A program made the translations under genes and the position numbers. Shown here piece by piece: positions 23,101-34,965 of a DNA stretch of 64,000 nucleotides. Location: the NCBI RefSeq assembly GCF_035582795.1, contig NC_134366.1, positions 1,624,501 to 1,688,500 of the forward strand. The letters are read 5' to 3'. The stretch comes from Mycteria americana. Its lineage: Eukaryota; Chordata; Aves; Ciconiiformes; Ciconiidae. Position 1 is the stretch's first letter; each line of letters starts with the position of its first letter. The notes beneath the pieces are model-generated. The model saw only the letters and a program-made list of their open reading frames with translations. It had not been told where the DNA came from and made no database searches.

Positions 23101-23729
23101 AGAATAGCTTGAAAGATCAAACTTGCTTTGTTCCAGCACTGACCTCTTTTTAACTCCTCAAAAAGAGACACTTATTTGTGCCAAAGAAGCACTCGACTGG
23201 TAACGTGACCGTCCTATAAGCCTCAAATGAAAGATAAGGAGATCTTTAGTATTCTGGTCAATCCCCAAGGAAAATAAGTCGGTATTAGTTCCTGGGAAGA
23301 GGAGAAGCTGTCGGGTCATTTTGTTGACTTTTGGGGGTTGCCAGGGGATGGCGAGCCTTGGCTGGGTTGCATTTAATACGGGCACGCGGGGCCAACTGAG
23401 TAGCCTGGGGGATTCGAAAAAGCAGCTCTGCTAAAGCCAGGGAGGAATGGCAATGCAAGTCGGAAGATGTAGGCAGATATCAAAATGTGGCAATTTGGTT
23501 ATTGTAACTTTGGGTAAAGGCCAACCCTGATTAGAAGGGGAAGCAATTCTTCAGACAGAAATTGTTAAAAGACGGTGGAGAGAAGGAAACAAATATAAGG
23601 TTCAGTTTATAAAGTGTATTTGGGAAGGAGTTAAGTGACACACTTGTGTTGTATGGGAATGATGAGCTGCTTTCCAGGCCAACGGTGATGAGAGGATATT
23701 AGACATCTAGCAAAAACACTTAAAATCAG

Positions 23730-24250
23730 CAGTTGTAGGTAATTTGCACCTAGGAATCCTAAAATAATCAGCCGAAGAGATTGTTAGCCTGCTGCGTTTT
23801 GATTTAAATCTTTTCTGAATACTGGATAAATTCCAAAGGACTGGAAAAGTGCTAATAAAACACCACTCTTTAAAAATGAAAGCAAGAGGGGTAACTTGGG
23901 TGAAGCCAGTTCGACTGCCATGGGTGTGGAGCAGAATGATGAAAAGCCTGATTTGCAATTCTTTTTAACGGAGTGAGAAAAAGGGAGTGTCATTTTTGTC
24001 ACGTAAATTTGATTTAGTGAAGGGTTAGTATTGCACAACATGCTGGTTAAAAATTACAGCTTTGAAATGGGTAACTGATAGCTTAATAGCTGTCAACGAG
24101 GAATTGTCATCTGACAGAAGTGTTGCTTTTTGGGGCCTGTGCACCCAGTATTTCCATTAGTCATTTGGAAATATGTGTAAATTTTCTGCTGGCTTAATGA
24201 CAGCTGACTCAAAGTCTGAAGGCTGGTGAGGTCCGAGTAGCGATTGTCAT
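23730..24250 (+). mobile_element. Ancient CR1/L3-like LINE reverse-transcriptase fragment
   Basis: Frame 23830-23901 reads IPKDWKSANKTPLF then KNESKRGNLG. This fits the LINE RT segment usually written PEDWK.ANVTPIFKKG.....GNYRP. Upstream, CAGCCGAAGAGATTG (about 23771-23785) resembles the CTGAGGAGATT block that precedes it in such elements, and downstream GGAGCAGAATGATGAAAAG resembles the following ATGGAGC block. Farther on, TTAGTCATTTGGAAATATG (about 24157-24175) resembles the FINDL-region coding sequence. The copy is broken by stops and gaps and is far older than the other CR1s here. Family assignment (CR1 versus L3 versus L2) is from memory. Confidence 0.65.
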
Positions 24251-27200
24251 CTGTTTGTATTAAGAATGAGCCCTTTTGAGCAAAAAGGGGTTGCAGGGCA
24301 CGCGGATGTGTGCTCTGTACACCTGTGGGGGGAAAATACAGGGCTTATCCATAAAATGGGTTCATCTCTGGGAAACCAGCAGCGTTGAGAAGGATGCTGG
24401 TTCTTAGGTTCCTGTATCAGGTGAGGGATGGTGTTGCCTCCGTGTTGCCCTGGTTCACGTGGTCCAGCACGGGCATTTGGAGACATCTTAAAAAGTCAGG
24501 AGTCTTAAAAAGACTCCAAAAAGACACCTTAAAAAGGTAGGAAGAGCTAGCCACACTAATCTGGTGGTTTATCAAAAAGATTTGAGAAGTGGCCTCGATC
24601 GTAGTGCACGTGTGTTTGCACCCTTTAAATGTATCAGGTACAAAATGCTCTTTGGAAGTGAGTGATGGCGGGAACCAACAACTGGAAATAAGCTATAGCA
24701 TCGTATGGGCTTTAGGTGAAGCTGCTAAAGAAAGGAGCGGCTCCTCCATCTGCTGTCTTCAGGATAAGGTTGTGTCCTTTCCCTTTTCTTGGAAAAGATG
24801 CTTTACTCGGATGTGGATTGCCGCAGTGGAGGGATAACTGGCTGAGACTTCCCAGATCAGAGGCATTTTAAAAGTCAGGCGAGGTGATTTAAACATCCCT
24901 TTTGGCCTTAAATCTTGGAATGCGATGCAAAGTGAGCTGCTTCCCTTGTTATTACAGTGGAAGACACCAAATAGCTGGGCAGACTCCTACCAGCAAGGAA
25001 AAATCATGATAATGCGCTGAAGCCCAGAGGAAAGTTTCATATTCCTCAAAATGTTGTATTCCCTGGAGCAGATGCTTCTTGCAGGTAGCCAAGACCTGCT
25101 CCACACGCAGGGAAGCACATGATGGGTAGGAGAGTTCACTTTACTTGGAGGAAAAAGAAGTCTCATGTTTTGTAATTTCATATGCAAAGTTTGGCTGTAC
25201 GCCGGGAAAGGAGATGATAGAAATGCCTTCCGCGACCGCATTCCTCTTTGCTGATTATCAAGGCTTACCTCCTGCTTTGTGACACGACCTGCCTCAAGTC
25301 CGGGAAGTGGTAGAACATGAAATCTGGTGCTTCCCCCAAAACGCTGAAGGAGCTTGATATTTTGCAATGGGAGCTCAATAAAATCCAGTTGTTCTTCAGC
25401 AGGCAAATAAAACTTCTGCCTGGCAGGGCTGGAGGTTGTGGGTGGTGACAGGAGACAGACTTATCTCCCTAGCAGTGACCCAGAAGTCATCGTCTTCGCT
25501 GCCCTCTTGCTACGTGTAAATGCTTGGCCACGCTTACAAAGTGTTTTTTACCAAGTTGTCACTGTTCATCTCTGAATATTGAACTGTCAGATATATTCTT
25601 CTCTCTGCCTGGTGCTGGCTAGGAAGAAAGCAAACTAATGCAATTAATGCTGAGCGAATACGTGGTTTACATCCCAGGCTTGCAGGACCCAGGTTCTGAA
25701 CCTTGTGGACATGATCCAGTTCCCCATATATGTTCAGCTAGGAGCACAAGGTATTAACTGATCCCACGTAAAGCTTGCTATGGGCCTTGAGGGTGTTGCA
25801 GAGAGGCAGCTGACACCCTTCTTTAAACAACCTGATGCAAATCTTCTTGGATTTTCACCTTGAGCAGGCAGTGGATTAGACTTTTCATCGCAGACCTCTT
25901 TGTGAAGAGCGGGAGTCCACGGAGCAAAAGTCTTCCTGTTGGTAGCTACAAGCCACGGGTTGCCAGTTGCGATGTCTGCGAATTAAAATAGGTAGGAGAC
26001 TACAAGCGAGCGAGCTTTTTAATGTTGGGAGTTTATCTCTGGAGTGTCTCCTTCCAGAGACTGAAGGATGGGAATGACTTTGTTTGCAGGCTGTTGGTGA
26101 ACAGTCTTGTAGACTTGTGTGTGTGTCTCCAATCTTACGACTTACTGCTAATAATAAACACCTCGCCACGGGGTGCCTTGCAAAGAGGAATCGCTAGAGC
26201 GAGAGTGGAACGGCAGAGGGGTTATTTTTGGCTTCCTCTGTGGCATTAAGGTTTGAAATGTGAGAAAATGAAGTTGAACTGAAAAGTAGTGAGAGTTGAA
26301 TTGCTGCTGTGCAACCTGTGGGAAGTGACCACCAGCAAGCAAAGGGAAACGCATTAAAACACTTGAAGAATGAACCGGTAGTTAGGGAAAACGTTGTTTT
26401 GGGGAGGAATACTTCTTCTCCTGAGTTAAGAAATGAAAGTTGTGAAACAGCTGTTGAATAGAAATACTTGAAGAGGATGATGAAGGGGCAGATCTTAAGA
26501 CAAAAATTTCGAGCAAAGTGGAGAACCTCAGGACATGGCTGCTGTGTCAAAGTCCTGAGGGATCACATAAATCCAGTATGGGCAGAGAAGAAAGAGGAGA
26601 GAGATGGGGCAGCGGTAAAATACGGAGCTGTAAGATAAGTTGCATGTTTGAGAGGCCGTCTCCGTATCAATAAATGATCACGGTAATGGGATCTGCCGTT
26701 CTACAACCCTTTGCTCCCGAGGAGGCACAGAATCCTCCCCGCAGGCTCCGTATCTTGCGTGTGGTTTCAGGTTCTGCACCTGCAGGAGTGACTGGAGAGG
26801 GAAGCTCCTCCACGATCGCGCAGCCGTTGCCTGCACGGCTGGTTGTGCGCAGGAGGAAGGAGATGTTGGTTGCAATCCCCCATCGCGTCTCTGCGAGGGC
26901 AGTTAGTCATCCACTTTTGCACTAAGCAGAATATCAAGGGAACGTTATTTCCCCCCTTTCCCTCTAGTTATTAACGGCTCTCTGAGTACCACCGTCTCTC
27001 GGCTACGCTCAGGCGAGGTGATGTGAACAAGAAGGCTTCGTATCTTAGCTTGGTTCGTTTACCGCGCTGATGGATGCAGTGCGAGCTGCTCCGGCTGCCT
27101 TCGCGCTGAAGCGGATGAGCGCGCACACGGTCCCTCTGCAGACGATGCTGTGCCTGCACGCGAGGACAGTGTCCTTCGGCATTTCAGCTCTGCCCCAGCT

Positions 27201-27462
27201 CTTTGTTGATACCCCAGGGATTTCAGATAGGTATTGCCTGAAGAATTTGGCTGTATTTGTTCAGGCTAAAGCGTTAGTGTTAGTTTTGAATATAATTTCA
27301 GGGTATGCTCTGAGTAACTACCTGGAGAATGCAGGGGATGCAGGCAAAGCTTGCTATGCTAAAACTTTTCTGTCGCTAGCCAAAGCTACGGGCATTGCCA
27401 AGCAATGGGGTGCATCTCTGGTTTTCACGGAGGAGGAATGATCTCTAAGGGGATCTAATGGA

Positions 27463-27528
27463 ATTTTTTCTAGGAATATCACCATGACTTTAGAAAATAT
27501 TAGGGTGGTAATGGGGAATAAATTAAAT
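27463..27528 (+). repeat. Dispersed 54-66 bp repeat, copy A
   Basis: The core 27470-27523 (starting CTAGGAATATC, ending GGGGAATAAAT) matches copy B at 28727-28780 at 49 of 54 positions without gaps. The copies are 1,257 bp apart in the same orientation, both in CCDC12 intron 1. The repeat family is not recognised. Confidence 0.85.
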
Positions 27529-27910
27529 TAAATCCATTAGGGGATCTAACAGATCAAGCTGCTGCGAGCACCAAATCAGTCCTTTCCTTTCTGTGTCCTG
27601 CTGCCGTTGTGCACAGTCAGTCCCTAAGGCTGCAGACACTTTAATTGCCTCTTTCTGCCGGGGTAATTTAAAGTCCAGCTTTTGGACTTAATTTAAACCC
27701 CAGCATTCTGGGTGAGGAAGCGTGGAAAGCAGAAGAGGGATCTTCTCCAAAGCCTGGCTGGCCGGGTGCTGCTAGCCGTGCACCCCACTTGCTGCCTGCT
27801 CCAGTATAAAACCATCGAGAAGCGCTTTGAATCAGCTGCAGTTTATACGTATCTTTAGAAACCCATGACGGCTCCCTCCACTGTCATCTTGTAACTTTGC
27901 CTTTTTGCAG

Positions 27911-27956
27911 CTCACGTGAATTCAAGCGCTTGAAAGCAGCGCAGGAAGCCCTCGTG
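27911..27956 (+). other. CCDC12: Exon-like segment in CCDC12 intron 1 (cryptic or poison exon candidate)
   Basis: TTTGCCTTTTTGCAG precedes the segment and GTG|GTAAGC follows it, so both splice sites are good. In frame 3 it encodes SREFKRLKAAQEALV, a coiled-coil-like peptide. Spliced between CCDC12 exons 1 and 2 (phase 0) it would instead give a TGA at its third codon, and at 46 nt it shifts the frame. No human CCDC12 exon corresponds as far as I recall. Confidence 0.25.
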
Positions 27957-28091
27957 GTAAGCTGTGGGTAGGGAGCGTGTACTGGGGGAAGGCAGCACAG
28001 CCTGGCTGGAAATGCAAGCAAAAAGCTCGGCAGTCGGAAGAGGAGCGGTGATCTTCCTCTGCTGCATCCATCAAATATTGCTTTAGAACCT

Positions 28092-28117
28092 CCCCCCCCC
28101 CCCCCTTTTTTTTTTTT
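28092..28117. repeat. C14-T12 pyrimidine junction tract
   Basis: Fourteen C (28092-28105) followed at once by twelve T (28106-28117) in CCDC12 intron 1. Confidence 0.85.
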
Positions 28118-28719
28118 GTACGGGCTGCCTCTTTTCAGAGCTGCGACCGTTCCCGACGCTGCTGGTTTATGGTCTCTTCGCCACGTATCGCCTCTGCCCT
28201 GTGGCTGGGGGTTTTCGTCACTCTGCTCATGAAACCGTAATCTTGTTTACAGACCGTTTTGCAAACAGGGAACCAGCATTAATTTCTCTTGCTGGGGGTG
28301 GGGGGGGGGGAAGCCTGACTTCAGGCATCCGTTTCAGACCTTGTTTGCGTTCCACTTGCACGCTGATCTGTCTGGTGGAGCCTGATTAGCGGCGGATGAT
28401 GGCAGGGAGTATAATTTTAGAGGGCATTTGTGTCGATGATGAGCAGGTTGGAAATGGTTACATGCAGTTATGCCGTCTCCTTGAACTGTGCTGCAGTCCT
28501 CATTATCCTCTGTTCCCTTCTGATGAAGTACAGGAGGGAGCATATCTCGTTTTTTCCAGCTCAGGACATCCCCAGGGAGACTCCCACACCCGTTCTCATG
28601 TTGCCTGCTCTACGCCGTCCGAGAAGGCACTACGAGGAGAGCTGTAGCAGAGAAAAAGTCCCTGGTTGAAGGCACTACAGGACTCGTTGCATTAGGTTGC
28701 GTTTGTTGGTGGTGTGCTC

Positions 28720-28785
28720 GATTTTTCTAGGAATATCGCCAGGACTTTAGAAAACATTTGGGTGGTATTGGGGAATAAATTGGAA
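28720..28785 (+). repeat. Dispersed 54-66 bp repeat, copy B
   Basis: Partner of the copy at 27463-27528. The five differences in the 54-bp core are all substitutions. Flanking sequence outside about 66 bp does not match, so this is not a simple large local duplication. Confidence 0.85.
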
Positions 28786-31222
28786 TTGGGGATTTTGGGC
28801 AAGCTCTAGAAGAGTGGTAGGATTTCAATATCAAATTATTTCAGCGTATGGGGAAGAGAAAGATTTGTAGCGCTGCAAAGAGCGCAGGCTTGCGGTGGGA
28901 AGAACAGCCGCGGCTTGATGTGAATATTTTTGCCAAATATCTCTTCAGGATTTCACAACCTGCTTATAGCCCTCCCGGATAAAATTCTAGCAAGAACGAG
29001 GGGAATGTAGGCTCTACGCACATGCGCTAGAAGTATGAAGATGAAAGGAATGAGAAAGGACTTAAGAGTGCAAGAATGTACTTCTCACAGCGTTAAATAA
29101 CGTGGACTGAAGGGCGTCTAAATATTACCTAGCACTAAGCTCACACCAGAAGGTTCCAGCAGGCTGCACGTGCTCATGTGAGCTAAGCTCACGGTCTTTA
29201 TTGAACAAGAAATGTCTGTGCAAATATCACAAGGTTACTATGGACTTAAAAATAAAATTACAAGCAGGGAGTTAAAACTGAACCAAATATTGGTTTTAGG
29301 AATGATTATTATTTATTTTTTCTTTTTAAAAAGACAGGACCATATTTCTTGCTCTTTGATCAGGAGCTGAACCTGAACAACTCCAGTCACTGATGAGCCT
29401 GAACCAGAACTGAGCTATTTCCTGGCTCGCCTTCCTGTTTGCGTGTAATCTAATTTTTAACCCAGGTCACAGAATAGAGTTTTAAAGTTTGTATAGTCAA
29501 GATGCGTGTGATAACTAAGCTCTTGACTAGGGAAACCTTTCTGGTCCTTTCAGAGGTTAGGAATAAGTTTAGCTGGTAAATAATTTTGCTATCCTGAAGT
29601 TGTCTATGAGATGCCCAAACTCTCCAGCGAAGCTTTTAACAGAGCAAGTGACTAATCAAAGTCATTTCTGATCTGCAAGTGATGTTGGTCGTGTTCTGGT
29701 TATAACCAATTTTTCCTCGCAGTTTTCCAAAGCGAGCTGTGCACCTGTTTCAGGGTTGAAAAAAGACTTTGAACAGACTGACCTAGAGGGCTTCGTCTCT
29801 TGAATTGGGTGAAAAGGACCGGTAACCTTTGCGGTGCGATGAAAGGGCATTTCTTGAAAGTAATTCCTCTGGTCTCTGAGCTGTTCCTGCTGAAAGGCAG
29901 AGATGAATGTTGGCACAACAGCCCCCCTGCGTTTGTGGCAACGTGAATCGTAGGCAGATATTACAAACGCTGTGTATTTATTACCAGGTAACTTGGGTAA
30001 TACTCCTCCTGGAACCGGCCACGCTCAAGGAAATAGCGGCTTAATCTGCTGTCTGCTAGAGCTGCCGCATTTTGCTTTTCATTTGGAGGATGATGGGGGG
30101 AGTTCAGTCGGAAAAGCAACGGCTTCCAAGGAAGTCGTTCGTTCGTTGTGTTTGCTATAACAATATACTCTGCAAAATAAGGGCAGATGTGTTTGTCACG
30201 GAGCATACTTTGTTCAGTGGTTGAATGAAATTAGTTAATAAGTGAGAAGACCAAACAAAACCCTTTCCAGCTCATTATTGTTAATGTTCGATATCTGTGC
30301 CTGTCTGGATAATAAATATAATTGGTAACTTGACTAATAAGCTGTTTGTGCCAGCGTCTGGGTGATGCAGAACGAGCCTCTTCGCAGTACTCAACACCCT
30401 GTTACAAAGAGAAATTTGATTTATGTTACTGCACGGTGTTTCTGGAGCTGAAATTAGACCCTTTGTTGTGCTGATCGCTGTTTGATTTCTGCCGGTTTGC
30501 TTTGCAACCTGTTAAAAAGTCCGACGTGATTACTTAGGAGAAAGAAAAGGGACCTGGGCAAAGCCCGCTGATGTGCGCTCCCGGGACTTTTGCAGGTGAT
30601 CTGCTGCGTCACGAGCCAGCCGAGCGCGGGCTTGCTCACTTCCTAACCCTTTATTATCTCTTCTGTCTGCCTATGGTTCCCTTCAACCAACGCAATAATA
30701 TCCATCCTTTCTTCTGGATCGGCGAGCACGGGATTTAACTTCAGGTCCCTGGCACGGTGGCACGGGGAAGGCGTACGTTACGTGGCTGCCGGCAGCCCTC
30801 TGTTTTGCTCAATGCCCCGCTCTCTTTTTGCTCTGCCGTTTAACACAAGGTGGTAATTCACGCACGGACGAGGTTTCTGAGCTCTGTTATTGATTGCAAC
30901 TCGCTGTTGGCGCTCTCAATTGATGCAGTTACCAGTAATAAGGGGGTTATCAGTGCTGAGTGGCGTGATCGCCTCCGAGAGGAAAATTAAATTTTCCTTG
31001 CCCGTTCTTACATTTGTTTATCGTGCTATCTGTACGAGCAGAATACTAAAGGGTGAAAAAGGAAAACAGGCTTAATTTAAAGGTGTCATAATTTAAAAGT
31101 CATTTCAAAGCGTGCCTTGCTGTTTGCCTGCCCTGTGCCCTCCGGGAGGGTTTCTGGGCTGCTGTTTGCTCTCTGGCATTTCCAGAGAGGCCAAGGCCTG
31201 ACAGATCAACTTCTTCTTTCAG

Positions 31223-31293
31223 AATAAGGACAGCGGTGAACCTGAGAACAAGCAGTTCAGAGAAGATGACGAAGAGGAGACCATCAAGCACAA
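31223..31293 (+). CDS. CCDC12: CCDC12 coding exon 2
   Basis: A TTCTTCTTTCAG acceptor opens 71 nt encoding NKDSGEPENKQFREDDEEETIKH plus two bases of a Lys codon. It aligns with human KEDGEPKTKHLREEEEEGEKH: the acidic run and GEP are kept. It joins exon 1 in phase 0 and leaves phase 2 (AA|GTAATT), which with the first G of exon 3 makes AAG. The acidic stretch lies between the two helical regions of the protein. Confidence 0.9.
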
Positions 31294-34200
31294 GTAATTA
31301 TTTATTTATTCCCACTTGTCTCTCTTGTATGTATTGTTCAGGCGCTGCTCTCGCGTTTGCTAATTAGGATCTTTCCTTGGCTTCTAACATGCAATTTATT
31401 TTTTTTTTTTTTTTTTAGTGTGAATTTGATCTCGTGGTGTAAATGATCTGAGATGGGGGAATAAAGAGGAAAAGCCTGGGGCTGAATTGCAGTGTTTCTG
31501 GGGGCAGCAGGGGGAAGGTGGTGCCATCAGAGGTGTCGGGAGCATTTAGGCTGCGTTGCTTTAGGCTCCCTTGAATTCGACAGCCGTTGCTGCATCTCTT
31601 GTCCCCCGCATGTGTGTCATTTTAAGTGTGGACACCCCCCCCCCCCCACCCCCCCCCGAACAGAGGCCTGTGGGGTACACGTGGCTGTTTAACTGTGGCC
31701 CACCGCTGTTCTCTCTTGTCACTGGAAAATGTGAGCACAAAACTAACCGAGGCAGGGTGTTGCTCCTGGCAGGACCAGCTGACTGTGCACTTGGTTTCCT
31801 GCCGGTAAAAACACCACCAGGTCTCCTTTGGAGATGATGGGGGGGTGAAGTTTGGTTTGAAGATGCGGGACGTGACCTTTTCTCATCGCTTTACCAGCTA
31901 GAAACCTCCTCTGTGGGAGGTGTGCAGCAGAGATGCTGCTGCGGATGAGCACGTGTGCTCTGCTGAGAAAGTAGAGCAAAATCCTCGCTGCTTTTTGGGA
32001 CTAACTCCTGGCAGAAAATGCATCCTTTCTCGAGAACTGCCCACGTCGATTTGGGGCTGGGAGTGGTTCTGGAGAACCATCACCGGCACTGAACTGTGTT
32101 TGTAGGTGCTGTGGTTGGGTTTTGTGCCGGAAGAGGCACGAGGTCTGGGCTGAAGCTGAAACAGGAGCTAGAGATCTTGGAAATAATGATGAATAATGAA
32201 TAAACAGCTCTTGCTTTCCAGCCCTGCCACTCGATACACTGCGTGGCAAGGTGATGCAGCGTGTGGTCGTCCACTGATGAGGAGCATCGGGCCTGGGCTG
32301 TCTTTACTGCACGATGAGCTGGTATTGTTGGGCTAGCAGCCGTGCGCTCCTGCTCCCAAACTGGAATTCTGAATTGGTCTGCTAAACCTCTGAAAAAAAT
32401 CTCTTTTTCTACTTGGACTGACTTTCAGGCTGGGGATTGCTTCTTTTTAACCGCTGCTGAACAGCCTGGAGCATATCAGAGGTTATGCAGTTTCATACCA
32501 AGTCTTTGGCGTCACTACTGTCAAGTTGGCAAATCACTTTTTCCACGAGCGCTTCTTCGTGAGCTCTCATCTTGTGGCAGGTTCAGCAAAAAGCCTTCCC
32601 CTTGCTTGTGGGTGATGCCCTGGGAGCTTCACTGAGGTTATATGTAGAGAGCAAAGGTGTTGAGTAGGAACTCCCATCTCCAGCCAGCTCTGTACCGATG
32701 CATCAAACTCCCTGCAGATGTGGGCACAGGGCTTCTTCTGAAATACATGGGAGTGATGCCTTTGAGGAGGCAGCTTTTGGGGCAAAAAGTTTGCTTTCCA
32801 GATTGATTTTCCTGCAGGATTCTGTAGCTCTTTGTCTGTCTATCCAACCACGGCATGTTTTGTTGGGATCCAAATGTAACTTTGCAAGGCAAATTAGAGC
32901 AAGATCTGCTCTGCAGGAAATGTTTGAATCACAAATTTGGCCGAGATGATTCTTAGCTTTTGCTTTACTTGTTGAATGTCCTTTTTCTGTTGCCGGAATT
33001 GGATGTGCGTTTTTAACAAGATCTAGAAGGCCGGCAAGCTGATAACTTGATTTCGTCTTAGATTAGTGTTTCCCAATAGTGTAGCTCAATTTTCTCAGCC
33101 CTTTGAAAAAGGGAACTGCTGTGCACTAATGCCCTGTTGGCTGGTGGCAAAAGGTAAGCTGAGATAATGCGCTGGTGTTTACCCTGAATTTGGGAAACGA
33201 GAGGTCCTGATAACTGAAGTCTGCCCTCCCTGCGAACCGCTCCCTCGCCCCAAACGAGCGTCTCAATAGCTGTGCTGCTTTCTCAAGCTGAAAACCACCA
33301 AGAGCACGTCGCGGGGAGGAGAAATCTAGTGGTTCAAGAAATAATCCTGCGGCCTGCGTGCAAGGTTGAGGTGCACTGACTGCCCTGAAAAGCAAACAGC
33401 AGTCCGGGGCTTTTGCTGCAGGCTGGTTCCTCCTCCATACCTGCAGCTGCACCTTCTGGGCCAGCCCGCACCCGAGACCATCCTTTATACCTTATAGGAA
33501 AGACAGAACCGCCGGGTGCTGGCTTTACTAATATTTTCTCGCTGCCTATGTGACGACACACTTTTTGGCAGCTTCCTGTTTTTTTTTCTGATCGACTCAA
33601 ATCTCCCCACCCCCCTCTTTTTTTCTCTTTTTTTTTTTTTTTTTTTTGTTCCTTGTTTTTATCTTTCATGCTGCAAGCTACCACCGCAGGAACAAGTGCT
33701 GACGAAGCCCTCTGCAAAAACCCTGATACACTCGCAGCAATTTCAGCTCGGGCTATCTCTGATCTAAGTTCTCAGGGGAGTTTATATCTGTAATTGTAAA
33801 AAGCTTGGCTTATTTAGTTTTTTTTTTTTTTTTGTTTTAACCAGTTACACTTAGCCCACTGACCAGGAAACACCTCCCGCCACGGCGCAGCCTGCGATCC
33901 GCCTTCGCAAGCAACAGGGTGTGGGTGGACTTCGGCCCTTCCGCCTGGTTCCCGGGAGAAAAGCAGTCGGTTTGGGGCTCGGGGATCTGCGAGGCCAGCG
34001 CTGGGTAAAGCCATGGCTGGCTGGAGGCTGGCATTGCCACCCCGCAGGGAGCAGAGAGGCGTTGAGCTTTGAAGTTGGGCTGCAGTTCTGCAAGCAGAGC
34101 TCGTCAGGGATGTCAAAAGTGTAAATAAAAACCCGAGGTAGGGCTTAGACAGGGAGGGGGGAAAAAAATATCTTCAACTCTTCAACTTAACTAGAAATTA

Positions 34201-34632
34201 AGCTTCAGTGAGCTGCTGTTAATCAGCTGCTGGTGTTTCAACACTTAGTCATCCTTTAAAATTACAGCTCCGTGCTGTGCTGCTTGCAGAGATGAATTTA
34301 TGGGAGGAGCTGGGGGAGGCAGGGGTTGGGAAACACGATCTCTCCCCTCGCAGTGAGAAGAATGTCACGGGGCAGGTCAAAACCACTTTTTAACTTTTTT
34401 TTTTAATCTCTGCACAAAAAAATACAGCGGCGAGTCTGCTCAGCGTTGGCTTTAGCTTGGCAGGACAGCCAAGCCAGTAGCAAGGATAACTGCTGTGCGG
34501 ACGTGCTTCCTCACATCCTGGAGCGCGGAGACCTTAATGAAGAGCTTAAAAAAAAAAAAAAAAAAAATTATAGTCAAATATGGGAGAGAGCAGTATTTAT
34601 GTGTAGGCTGAGCTGAATATACATGGCGTGTT

Positions 34633-34965
34633 CTCTACAACGACCTGAAAGGAGGCTGTAGAGAGGTGGGGTCGGTCTCTTCTCCCAGGTAACAAGTGAC
34701 AGGACGAGAGGAGATGGCCTCAAGTTGTGCCAGGGGAGGGTTAGACTGGATATGAGGAAATTTTACTTCACTGAAAGGGTTGTCCAGCACTGGACCAGGC
34801 TGCCCAGGGCAGTGGTGGAGTCCCCATCCCTGGGGGTATTTAAAAGCCGTGTGGATGAGGTGCTCAGGGACATGGGGTAGTGGTGGGCTTGGCAGTGTTA
34901 GGTTTATGGTTGGACTTCATGATCTTAAAGGTCTTTTCCAACCTATGCGATTCTGTGATTCTGTG
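34633..34965 (+). mobile_element. CR1 LINE 3' end, 5'-truncated
   Basis: The segment runs from TACAACGACCTGAAAGGAGG through GGAGGGTTAGACTGGATATG and ends GGTCTTTTCCAACC ... GATTCTGTGATTCTGTG, the standard bird CR1 tail. It keeps only about 330 bp of the ORF2 end and 3' UTR and lies in CCDC12 intron 2 in the sense direction. It sits about 65 bp after a 20-A run. The TTAGGTTTATGGTTGGACT variant is shared with the minus-strand copy at 50735-50870, so both belong to one subfamily. Confidence 0.93.

Larger units (their letters stand above)
15471..23729 (+). other. CCDC12: CCDC12 intron 1, block with simple tracts only
   Basis: Apart from the 23-T run and a C17-T10 junction tract at 20119-20145, I see no structured feature here. 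No CCDC12-like exon or RNA gene was found. The short open frames do not resemble known proteins. Confidence 0.55.
24251..31222 (+). other. CCDC12: CCDC12 intron 1, last block
   Basis: Mostly unremarkable intronic sequence apart from the repeat pair, the exon-like 46-nt segment and the C/T tract listed separately. A 123-codon frame (27070-27441) with no family resemblance is probably chance. The intron ends in TTCTTCTTTCAG before exon 2. Confidence 0.55.

Noticed and set aside
27070-27441. 123-codon plus frame in CCDC12 intron 1
   Set aside because: No family resemblance and no splice-site context I trust.
28433-28525. Possible C/D snoRNA (CGATGATGAG ... TTCTGATG)
   Set aside because: No terminal stem pairs the flanks, and no C'/D' boxes or guide region are convincing.
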